Source: Cytophagales bacterium
Lineage (GTDB): Bacteria > Bacteroidota > Bacteroidia > Cytophagales > Amoebophilaceae
Assembly (NCBI GenBank): GCA_020629455.1
Contig: JAHDDH010000004.1
Coordinates: forward strand, 1-47,896
Length of the DNA stretch: 47,896 nucleotides
Direction of reading: 5' to 3'
The translations under genes and the position numbers were made by a program. Each line of letters opens with the position of its first letter. Within the stretch, counting starts at the first letter, position 1. The notes beneath the pieces are model-generated. The model worked only from the letters and a program-made list of their open reading frames with translations, was not told where the DNA came from and ran no database searches. This document shows, piece after piece, positions 1 through 7,196 of the stretch.

Positions 1-53
1 TATTAGACCTGCCGCTAGCGTTTATCCTGAGCCAGGATCAAACTCTCTAGGGT
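1..53 (-). rRNA. rrs: 16S rRNA, 5' end only (runs off left edge)
   Basis: Read on the minus strand, positions 46 down to 1 match the universal start of bacterial 16S rRNA: AGAGTTTGATCCTGGCTCAG followed by GATAAACGCTAGCGGCAGG, a Bacteroidota-like variant. The mature 5' end is placed about seven bases before AGAGTTTG by analogy with E. coli, so position 53 is approximate. Only about 50 bases of the gene are inside the window. The gene is transcribed away from psd, toward the left edge. Confidence 0.96.
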
Positions 54-57
54 AAAA

Positions 58-110
58 TATGCTATAATTTCTACTTCCATGAAAATCATGAAACCGTCTT
101 TTATAGCATA
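58..110 (-). other. 16S leader hairpin (inverted repeat)
   Basis: A perfect 10-base inverted repeat, TATGCTATAA at 58-67 and TTATAGCATA at 101-110, brackets a smaller inverted repeat built on CATGA/TCATG. It ends just upstream of the 16S mature 5' end. Such stems are typical of rRNA precursor leaders, where they take part in processing or folding; that role is inferred from position only. Confidence 0.6.
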
Positions 111-130
111 TATATTAATTTATATTTTAT

Positions 131-157
131 GTCTATACTATAGTACAATAATGTCAA
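131..157 (-). promoter_or_regulatory. candidate 16S rRNA promoter
   Basis: On the minus strand TTGACA (157 down to 152) is followed 14 bases later by TATAGA (137 down to 132). The first box is perfect, but the spacing is shorter than the usual 17 bases and the second box does not fit the Bacteroidota TAnnTTTG consensus, so the exact -10 is uncertain. It lies about 80 bases upstream of the 16S 5' end with the leader hairpin between. Confidence 0.4.
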
Positions 158-267
158 AGATGTTTTTTAAAAATTTAAAATAGCGACGAATACACTAAAA
201 ATTTTTTTTAAAAATGCTCACAAATATAGTTTTTTATTTTTAATAATGCAAATGTTTCGTCGAAGTA

Positions 268-918
268 TTATTTTTCTGCTAGGATCGTAATACCTCCTTT
301 TACTTTTTGATTTAGTTGTACTAAAACATGTGTATCTAAAGACAAATACACATCCATTCGAGAACCAAACTTGATGAATCCAAATTCTTTTCCTTGTATT
401 ACAGCATCATGTGTATTAACGTAGGTTTTAATTCGCCTGGCAATAAACCCCGCGATTTGCCTATAAAGTATAGTATAGTCTTTTTGTGCTACTACAATCG
501 TAGTTCTTTCATTTTTTGTACTTGACTTTGGATAAAAGGCTATCAAATATTTCCCAGGATGATATTTAAAGTATTTTATAACGCCGGTAATAGGATTGCG
601 ATTGACATGAACATTTAGAGGAGACATAAAAATACTGATCTTTATTCTATAGTCCTGGTAGTATTCTTCTTCAAATACTTTCTGTATATCTACAACGGTA
701 CCATCTGCTGGGGCAATAATATGTTTTTGATTTTGATGAATAACCCGCAAAGGATTTCTAAAAAAATATAAAATCCAAGCTATCAAACTGCTTGCTGTGA
801 GCAATAAAAATACCTGAAATATAATATTGGTTTTTATGATAAAAAAAAATATTTGAAGGATAATGCATACGATAGATGCTAGTAAGATAATGACCTTCCC
901 TTCTTTATGGATACGCAT
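268..918 (-). CDS. psd: phosphatidylserine decarboxylase proenzyme
   Basis: A 216-residue membrane-associated enzyme that decarboxylates phosphatidylserine to phosphatidylethanolamine. Two hydrophobic segments (about residues 9-28 and 32-52) anchor it, followed by the family blocks FRNP, APADG (near 69-73) and MSPLNVHVNR. Near the C-terminus the motif IKFGSRMD holds the Gly185-Ser186 bond, where autocleavage makes the pyruvoyl cofactor on the small alpha chain. The length fits the short form common in Bacteroidota. The start is the ATG at 918; a TTG directly before it is less likely. It sits divergent from nothing and is followed by the 16S promoter region. The presence of the cleavage motif implies an active enzyme and de novo phosphatidylethanolamine supply. 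Confidence 0.93.
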   Translation of the reverse strand: MRIHKEGKVIILLASIVCIILQIFFFIIKTNIIFQVFLLLTASSLIAWILYFFRNPLRVIHQNQKHIIAPADGTVVDIQKVFEEEYYQDYRIKISIFMSPLNVHVNRNPITGVIKYFKYHPGKYLIAFYPKSSTKNERTTIVVAQKDYTILYRQIAGFIARRIKTYVNTHDAVIQGKEFGFIKFGSRMDVYLSLDTHVLVQLNQKVKGGITILAEK

Positions 919-925
919 CAAAATA

Positions 926-2203
926 TTAAAATTTTCCTCTGTATTGATAAGTTTTAGCTACTTTTTCTATGGCTAAAATATAGGCTGCTATACGCATAGA
1001 TACTTTTTTTTGTTGAGCAGTTTTATAAACCATAGCAAAAGCATCTTTAAGCATACGGTCTGATCGTCTCTTGATACGCTCTAAAGTCCAACTATAACCT
1101 ACTTTGTTTTGAATCCACTCAAAATAAGATACAATGACCCCGCCTGCATTGGCCAAAATATCAGGCACTACTAAAATACCTTTTTCATGAATAATTTTAT
1201 CCGCACTAGCAGATGTAGGACCATTTGCACCTTCTACAATGAGTTTTGCTTGTATTTTATTGGCATTATGCTTTGTGATCACATTCTCTGTAGCAGCAGG
1301 AATCAATACATCAACTGGCAAAGAAAATAATGCTTCTGCTGTAATTTTTTCTGCTTGTGCAAAGTTGTCTAAACTACCATGATTATTTTTTACGTATTGC
1401 ATAGCTGCAGGAATATCAATACCCTGTGGATTGTAATAAGCTCCTGATATATCGCTAATCGCCACGATTTTACCTCCTCTTTCCATCAAAAGATGGGCTG
1501 CATGAGAACCTACATTGCCAAACCCTTGTATGGCAATGGTCGTGTTGTAAGAATTCATTTTTAACTGATCAAGAGCTGCTAAAGTAGCAATCATTACCCC
1601 TCTACCCGTGGCTTCTACTCTCCCTAAACATCCACCAAGTAAAATGGGCTTTCCTGTAACAACAGCATACTCTGTAGAACCATGTGCTTTGGCATACTCA
1701 TCCATCAACCATGCCATTTCTCTAGGGCCTGTCCCCATATCAGGAGCAGGAATATCTTTATTAGGACCAAAAATATCCATCATTGCCAAAGTATAAGCCC
1801 TGGTAAGCCTTTCTATTTCATTGGCCGACATATTTTTAGGATTGCATTTTATACCCCCCTTAGCCCCTCCATAAGGAATGTCTACAATGGCACATTTCCA
1901 AGTCATCCATGCTGCTAGGGCTTTTACTTCGTCTAAGCTTACATTGATATCATATCGAATACCACCTTTTGAAGGACCTAAAACATTAGAATGAATGATA
2001 CGATACCCTTCAAACGTTTTGATACTGCCATCATCTAAACTGATAGGTAACGACACAATGATTTGTTTTACAGGATTTTTGAGGAGATTATAAATAGCTT
2101 CGTTAAGCTCAATACATTTAGATGCTTCATCAAAACGATACATCATCGATTCAAAAGGATTGTCAAGCGGGTTGACGACAGCAGGAGATTGTGCTTGCGG
2201 CAT
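926..2203 (-). CDS. gdhA: glutamate dehydrogenase (Glu/Leu/Phe/Val dehydrogenase family)
   Basis: A 425-residue cytoplasmic enzyme that interconverts glutamate and 2-oxoglutarate plus ammonia with a nicotinamide cofactor. It carries the substrate-binding block GPSKGGIRY, the catalytic-lysine block PYGGAKGGI, PAPDMGTG, and the Rossmann motif GFGNVGSHAA in the second half. Length and motifs fit the NAD-linked hexameric class. The start is the ATG at 2203 (MPQAQSP); the frame is open further up to 2269, but that would add 22 unrelated residues and overlap the upstream gene. Eight bases separate it from psd, so the two may be cotranscribed. In a reduced genome this enzyme would let the cell use amino acids imported from the host as carbon and energy; that is inference. 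Confidence 0.94.
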   Translation of the reverse strand: MPQAQSPAVVNPLDNPFESMMYRFDEASKCIELNEAIYNLLKNPVKQIIVSLPISLDDGSIKTFEGYRIIHSNVLGPSKGGIRYDINVSLDEVKALAAWMTWKCAIVDIPYGGAKGGIKCNPKNMSANEIERLTRAYTLAMMDIFGPNKDIPAPDMGTGPREMAWLMDEYAKAHGSTEYAVVTGKPILLGGCLGRVEATGRGVMIATLAALDQLKMNSYNTTIAIQGFGNVGSHAAHLLMERGGKIVAISDISGAYYNPQGIDIPAAMQYVKNNHGSLDNFAQAEKITAEALFSLPVDVLIPAATENVITKHNANKIQAKLIVEGANGPTSASADKIIHEKGILVVPDILANAGGVIVSYFEWIQNKVGYSWTLERIKRRSDRMLKDAFAMVYKTAQQKKVSMRIAAYILAIEKVAKTYQYRGKF

Positions 2204-2250
2204 GATTTTTTCGAAAAATAATTCACAAATATAGTAATTAGACGATGGAA

Positions 2251-2646
2251 TCAACCAGCACCCCTCCAAGTATATGCATGAGTTTTGATACCATTGGTAA
2301 TCACCAATTGAGACGCTTTTAAAATTTGATTATAACGTAACATTTGTGGCAGGATATTTTTTGTACAAATATCAATCAATGAAGATTTACATTCTACCAA
2401 AAGAGTCGGCTTTCCTTGCGTATTATATACCAAAATATCAGCCCTCAAGCCTTGTCTCATTTTTTTTTCTATACGAATATGTGTAGCCATGTAATGGCAG
2501 TAACGGATTAAATAATGTACAAAATGCTGCCTGGTCCATTCTTCTGGCGTAAGGACAACGTATTTTTTTCTGATGATATCATAAATGAGCAACCGATTAC
2601 CTTTCGTTTTTTTAAACTTATAGTGAAAAGAAGGAAGAGAGAGCAA
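2251..2646 (-). CDS. orphan HsdR N-terminal-like nuclease domain protein
   Basis: A protein of about 131 residues that resembles the stand-alone type I restriction HsdR_N-type proteins widespread in Bacteroidota. It has the typical blocks DIIRKKYVVLTPEEW and RQHFVHYLI, and then a PD-(D/E)xK-like core: RADILVYN followed by LLVECKSS, giving the D...E-x-K pattern of a nuclease or nuclease-like fold. No helicase, methylase or specificity gene lies nearby, so a restriction role is not supported. No ATG fits; a TTG at 2646 gives the N-terminus closest to the family, and another TTG at 2667 is possible. The longer open frame to 2727 runs through tRNA-His and is not real. Confidence 0.72.
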   Translation of the reverse strand: MLSLPSFHYKFKKTKGNRLLIYDIIRKKYVVLTPEEWTRQHFVHYLIRYCHYMATHIRIEKKMRQGLRADILVYNTQGKPTLLVECKSSLIDICTKNILPQMLRYNQILKASQLVITNGIKTHAYTWRGAG

Positions 2647-2682
2647 AGGAAGAGAACTTGTAATCAAAAAATGATTGGATGA

Positions 2683-2760
2683 TGGGGTGAAAGACGGGAT
2701 TCGAACCCGCGACCTCTGGTGCCACAAACCAGCGCTCTAACCAACTGAGCTACAATCACC
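2683..2760 (-). tRNA. tRNA-His (GTG)
   Basis: The minus strand folds as a tRNA with anticodon loop TTGTGGC (anticodon GTG), D arm GCTC...GAGC, and T arm CGGG-TTCGAAT-CCCG. It has the extra G at -1 (position 2760) opposite C73, the identity mark of tRNA-His, and CCA is encoded (2683-2685). The acceptor stem is imperfect: T5-T68 and T6-T67 are mismatches, leaving five normal pairs plus G-1:C73. The other four tRNAs in the window have perfect acceptor stems and no encoded CCA. Confidence 0.96.
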
Positions 2761-2836
2761 ATGATATTTTGATTACAAACTTAATTTTTTTTTGATAAAA
2801 TTATAGTATTTTAAAAAAAATAATAATTTTTTTAAA

Positions 2837-3328
2837 ATGAACAAGATTTATAAAACAATATATACCTGCTCTTTTTATAATATCATATTTACAATTTTTT
2901 CTTTACTGGTGATCAGCTGTGCAACACCAAAAAAAAATCCGAAAAAAAAACTGGGAAATTTAAGTAAAAATGAACGAAAAGATTTGGAAGAAAGCCTATG
3001 CAAGATAAATTTGGAAGCCAACCAGGAATTCCAGGAAATTATGATAAAAGAACACGCCTTCGGACAAAAAATTCAAAACAAAACAGGAGATATAACAACA
3101 CAAGACAAAAAAGAATTCAAAAAAATACTAAAAAATAGCCTTAACTTTTTTCTCAAAATAGAGAAAAAAAAAGCAGATATATATGACAAAAAAAATATAG
3201 AACACTCAATAGACTTAAAAACTCAAGAACTATATATAAAAAATAAGCTCAAAAAAGTAGATTCCATATCTACCTATGAAGAACTACAAAAGTTTATTAT
3301 AGAATTACCCAACAAGAGGACCACATAA
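2837..3328 (+). CDS. small putative lipoprotein, unknown function
   Basis: Not recognised. The 163-residue product has a long N-terminal hydrophobic stretch ending in the lipobox LVISC (Cys28), so it is probably exported and lipid-anchored. The rest is lysine- and glutamate-rich, without clear domains, and looks largely helical (LKTQELYIKNKLKKVDS). It is a single-gene unit: tRNA-His lies upstream on the other strand and a good hairpin terminator follows directly. Lineage-specific lipoproteins of this kind are common in host-associated Bacteroidota. Confidence 0.7.
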   Translation: MNKIYKTIYTCSFYNIIFTIFSLLVISCATPKKNPKKKLGNLSKNERKDLEESLCKINLEANQEFQEIMIKEHAFGQKIQNKTGDITTQDKKEFKKILKNSLNFFLKIEKKKADIYDKKNIEHSIDLKTQELYIKNKLKKVDSISTYEELQKFIIELPNKRTT

Positions 3329-3345
3329 ATATTGTAATAGCTGTA

Positions 3346-3376
3346 AAGAAGGTAACCTTGGTTTACCTTCTTTTTT
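3346..3376 (+). terminator. rho-independent terminator
   Basis: A ten-base stem, AAGAAGGTAA at 3346-3355 paired with TTACCTTCTT at 3363-3372, is closed by a short loop and followed by a run of T. It lies 17 bases after the stop of the small lipoprotein gene. Confidence 0.85.
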
Positions 3377-3463
3377 AAATACCCCGCCCCTCACCACTTA
3401 ATTTGTAAATTTGCCCTACAGCTTAACAATGCATCAAAGAGCTGTATCAATACAATCATCACT

Positions 3464-5308
3464 ATGTGTGGCATTTTAGCGTACAGTGGAAAAAAATCTA
3501 TCAAAAAAATACTTTTGTCAGGCTTAGAGAAGCTATCTTACAGAGGATATGACAGTGCAGGCATTGGTGTTCTTACACAAGAAAAAACTATAAAAATTTA
3601 TAAATATGCAGGTCATGTGCAGAATTTGACCAAAAATCTAGAAAAAATTACCATCGAAAGCCCCGTAGGTATAGGCCACACACGTTGGGCTACACATGGA
3701 GAAGCCAATGACATCAATGCACATCCACACCTATCACATAGTGGTCATTTGGCTATTGCTCATAATGGCATTGTAGAAAATTATAATACCCTCAAAAAAA
3801 AACTGATTAGTAAAGGATATACCTTTCAAAGCAACACAGACACAGAGGTACTTATCAATTTGATTGACTATATCCAAAATTACCAACAATGCGCTTTAAA
3901 GGAGGCATTACGCTTTGCTTTAAAACACGTGGTTGGTGCTTATGCCCTGGTACTTTTAGATAAAAACAATCCTCACCAACTGATAGCAACAAAAAAAGGA
4001 AGTCCGTTGGTTATAGGAATTCAAGGGAAAGAATATTTTATTGCCTCAGATGTTACCCCTATTATCGCCCATACCAATGAGGTTATCTTTTTAAAAGATG
4101 ATGAAATAGCCTATATCAACCATGGAAAGCTACAAATAACCAATGCCAAAGCCGTAGAAAAAACGCCATTCATAGAAAAACTAGACATCCATCTTGAAGC
4201 CATAGACAAAGGGCACTTTCCGCATTTTATGCTGAAAGAAATATTTGAACAACCACAATCATTACAAAACTGTATACTCGGTCGTTTAAACATGTTGCAA
4301 AAAAAATTGACCTTAGGTGGTATACAAGATCATTTGCCTAGTTTAAAAGAGGCAAATCGTATTATCATCATTGCCTGTGGCACTTCTTATTATGCAGGCT
4401 TAGTAGGTGCTTATTTTTTAGAAGACATCTGTAGAATTCCAGTAGTGGTAGAATATGCATCAGAGTTTCGCTATCGCAATCCAATCATCAAGTCCAATGA
4501 CGTTATCTTGGCCATTTCACAATCTGGTGAAACAGCCGATACTTTAGCTGCCATTCAACTAGCAAAAAAACATCATGCCATTATCTTAGGCATATGCAAT
4601 GTCGTAGGGTCATCACTTGCCAGAACCACACATGCAGGTATTTTTACCCATGCAGGGCCAGAAATTGGTGTGGCAAGCACTAAAGCTTTTACAGCACAAC
4701 TCATGTCATTGGCGATGCTAGCACTCAAACTAGCACATGAAAAAAAAACGATTGCTGAAAATGTTTTTCAACACTATTTATTAGAGCTTTACAAAATACC
4801 TACCAAAATAGATTTACTCCTACAAAATATAAGCCCTGCTATACAATTACTTGCTCAAAAATTTAAAAACAGTCGCCATTTTATTTATCTAGGTAGAGGC
4901 TATCACTTTCCCATTGCTATGGAAGGAGCTTTGAAACTCAAAGAAATTGCCTATATCCATGCCGAAGGTTATCCTGCTGCAGAAATGAAACATGGCCCCA
5001 TTGCACTAATTGATCAAGATATGCCTGTGGTATGTATTGCCACAAAAGATCATTGTTATGACAAAATAGTAGCCAATATAGAAGAAATCAAAGCAAGAAA
5101 AGGACAAATCATTGCTATTGTCACCGAAAAAGATACACACATCACATCGCTTACCAAAGACATTATCTCTGTACCAGATACGCCTGCTGCTTTGATGCCT
5201 ATGATCACAATAGTGCCTTTGCAATTACTGGCTTATTATACTGCTATCGCACGAAATTGTAATGTAGATCAGCCTAGAAATTTGGCTAAATCTGTCACTG
5301 TGGAATAA
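3464..5308 (+). CDS. glmS: glutamine--fructose-6-phosphate aminotransferase (isomerizing)
   Basis: This 614-residue cytoplasmic enzyme makes glucosamine-6-phosphate from fructose-6-phosphate and glutamine, the first step toward UDP-GlcNAc for cell wall and outer-membrane glycans. The N-terminus MCGILAY exposes Cys2, the glutaminase nucleophile. GHTRWATHG and the NGIVEN block follow. Two SIS sugar-isomerase domains occupy roughly residues 285-420 and 455-595 (ACGTSYYAG; SQSGETADT), and the protein ends with the canonical LAKSVTVE. Full length, no defects seen. No glmS ribozyme was recognised upstream. Together with murI it implies some peptidoglycan or glycan synthesis. Confidence 0.97.
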   Translation: MCGILAYSGKKSIKKILLSGLEKLSYRGYDSAGIGVLTQEKTIKIYKYAGHVQNLTKNLEKITIESPVGIGHTRWATHGEANDINAHPHLSHSGHLAIAHNGIVENYNTLKKKLISKGYTFQSNTDTEVLINLIDYIQNYQQCALKEALRFALKHVVGAYALVLLDKNNPHQLIATKKGSPLVIGIQGKEYFIASDVTPIIAHTNEVIFLKDDEIAYINHGKLQITNAKAVEKTPFIEKLDIHLEAIDKGHFPHFMLKEIFEQPQSLQNCILGRLNMLQKKLTLGGIQDHLPSLKEANRIIIIACGTSYYAGLVGAYFLEDICRIPVVVEYASEFRYRNPIIKSNDVILAISQSGETADTLAAIQLAKKHHAIILGICNVVGSSLARTTHAGIFTHAGPEIGVASTKAFTAQLMSLAMLALKLAHEKKTIAENVFQHYLLELYKIPTKIDLLLQNISPAIQLLAQKFKNSRHFIYLGRGYHFPIAMEGALKLKEIAYIHAEGYPAAEMKHGPIALIDQDMPVVCIATKDHCYDKIVANIEEIKARKGQIIAIVTEKDTHITSLTKDIISVPDTPAALMPMITIVPLQLLAYYTAIARNCNVDQPRNLAKSVTVE

Positions 5309-5327
5309 TAAATTTTCAACATTTTTT

Positions 5328-5843
5328 ATGTTTTATTTTTTTGTTTATTTTTTTTTCTGTTGTTTACCACTTTGCGTGGCCAGTCAATACAAAGCACTGA
5401 AAAAACATCGTATACCTCTTGGTTTGCAAGAAAAATCAAAAAAAATATCTATCAAAATAATAGAAGAACAAATTCCTTACAATACCACCTATCAAGCTTT
5501 ATCAAAATATTTGGAAAAAATAAAGGTTTTACAAAAAAAAAAAATTTTTACCGGCTATACCATACAGGTATATATGGGAAATGAAAAAAAAAAAGCCATC
5601 ACACAAAAAAATATACTACATCAGCTGCTACCCACCCAAAAAGCCATCACTATATTTTACGAACAGCCTAATTATTATGTACAGATAGGCCATTTTTTAA
5701 CTACCATCGAAATGCAACCTATGTATCAAAAAATAAAAAAATGCATTCCTCAAGCCATTATACGGCCTAAAAAAATACCCTTGCATATACCCCTTACCTA
5801 TTATTCTAAAAACAATATACCCCAAAATGTTGTGTCCCCTTGA
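5328..5843 (+). CDS. SPOR-domain-like exported protein
   Basis: A 171-residue protein with an N-terminal signal sequence (hydrophobic to about residue 18) and a C-terminal segment from about residue 80 that fits the SPOR fold: GYTIQVYMGN, then YEQPNYYVQIGHFLT, then QAIIRPKKIPL. In Bacteroidota such proteins are usual periplasmic or outer-membrane-attached factors, and SPOR domains bind denuded peptidoglycan glycans. The domain call rests on spacing and the xGYxIQV...YYVQIGxF pattern. The gene starts 19 bases after glmS and its stop overlaps the start of the next gene. It contains a run of 12 A at 5533-5544. Confidence 0.7.
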   Translation: MFYFFVYFFFCCLPLCVASQYKALKKHRIPLGLQEKSKKISIKIIEEQIPYNTTYQALSKYLEKIKVLQKKKIFTGYTIQVYMGNEKKKAITQKNILHQLLPTQKAITIFYEQPNYYVQIGHFLTTIEMQPMYQKIKKCIPQAIIRPKKIPLHIPLTYYSKNNIPQNVVSP

Positions 5844-7039
5844 TTGTGTATAGTGCTTATTTTTTTTCTAAAAAACTTCAAAATAATGCCTATACAAGTG
5901 CTTTTTTGGCACGTCTGGGCATTTTTATCATTGCTTTAGGTACTTCGATCCTGCTGATTGCTACCAGTGTTTTGCAAGGATTTCAAAAAAAAATTACTGA
6001 TAATATCAATCATTTTTTTGGCCATTTACATATAGTACCTTATACTACTTTACATGATTTTAACCAGACTATCCCTTTACAAGACAATCGTATACAAGGT
6101 CTAAAAAATTTAGCGCTCATTTCCCATGTACGCCCTTATATTTATAAAACAGCATTGGCTTATACAAAAAAAGGAGTGGAAGGAGTATTACTAAAAGGAA
6201 TGAATGATTTTTCACACATGAAAAATTTTTTATGCAAAGGCCATCTCAAAAATTTAAAACAACATGAAGTACTCATCAGCCAAACCATTGCAAAAAAACA
6301 TAGTCTACATGTAGGGGATAAAATTACGATCTGTACTATAGAGGCACATAACCGATACAGAAAATTAACCATCCAAGGCATTTATCTTACAGGATTCAAA
6401 ACAATGGACCAACAGATGTTGCTTTGTAGTTTAGATACATTACAACAGCTTAATGGTTGGCCCAAAAACACGGCAGGAGGCTATGAAATGATCCTCAAAA
6501 AAAACACATTCAATGATCAAAAAATTTATAGACAATTATTAATGCACGTCCCTTTTGATCTACAGCTCAAAAGCAATCGCCATACACAAGCCGCCTTATT
6601 TGATTGGCTAACAATCATGAAAACTAATACTTCCTTATTTTTAATATTTCTAACGCTGGTCATCATCACGAGCATCACGAGCATTATGGTCATACAAATG
6701 GCAGAGTGTAGCTATATGTTGGGTGTTTTAAAAGCCGTAGGCATACGCAATACACGCATGATAGGTATATTTTTATGGCGCAGTATCTCGCTAATGGCCC
6801 AAGGCATGCTTTGGGGAAATGGCATCGCTTTTTTGTTATGTTTTTTTCAATATCAATATCATTGGATCACACTCCAAGAAGCCCATTATTACATCAAATA
6901 TTTACCCATTGATTGGGATGTACGTTACTGGCTATGGATTAATATGGGGCTATTTTTTTTGATGCTCAGTATAATAACTATCAGCTTGCACTGGCTTATG
7001 CGCTTTTTTCCCATTCGGATGATACAACACAAAAATTAA
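5840..7039 (+). CDS. ABC transporter permease, LolC/LolE (FtsX) family
   Basis: A 399-residue inner-membrane permease. One membrane helix lies near residues 24-46 (preceded by FLARLGIFIIALG), a large periplasmic domain follows, and three helices near 265-292, 312-340 and 365-388 complete the FtsX/MacB_PCD plan. The family extracts lipoproteins from the inner membrane for transfer to the outer membrane, driven by a separate ATPase not in this window. No ATG fits; the TTG at 5840 overlaps the upstream stop (TTGA), which points to translational coupling with the SPOR gene. Lipoprotein export fits the several lipoprotein genes in this window. Confidence 0.82.
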   Translation: MIVYSAYFFSKKLQNNAYTSAFLARLGIFIIALGTSILLIATSVLQGFQKKITDNINHFFGHLHIVPYTTLHDFNQTIPLQDNRIQGLKNLALISHVRPYIYKTALAYTKKGVEGVLLKGMNDFSHMKNFLCKGHLKNLKQHEVLISQTIAKKHSLHVGDKITICTIEAHNRYRKLTIQGIYLTGFKTMDQQMLLCSLDTLQQLNGWPKNTAGGYEMILKKNTFNDQKIYRQLLMHVPFDLQLKSNRHTQAALFDWLTIMKTNTSLFLIFLTLVIITSITSIMVIQMAECSYMLGVLKAVGIRNTRMIGIFLWRSISLMAQGMLWGNGIAFLLCFFQYQYHWITLQEAHYYIKYLPIDWDVRYWLWINMGLFFLMLSIITISLHWLMRFFPIRMIQHKN

Positions 7040-7196
7040 CCATTGAAACTACATCATCGTTATCATACAAACTATTATCTACTGAGCCTGATATCTTTCA
7101 ATCATATTTTAAGCCAAATAATTTGACTTACGTATATTAATTAATATGACGATCAGTTTATAATTTTTTTAGATACTACAACACACATTATTTCGT

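Noticed and set aside
2647-2727. N-terminal extension of the HsdR_N-like protein
   Set aside because: It is the tRNA-His and its flank read as protein.
3329-3463. glmS ribozyme or other leader before glmS
   Set aside because: No ribozyme core recognised; the only structure is the terminator of the preceding gene.
7134-7147. ATATTAATTAATAT palindrome as an operator
   Set aside because: A/T-only palindromes are expected often at this composition, and no regulator or promoter context supports it.
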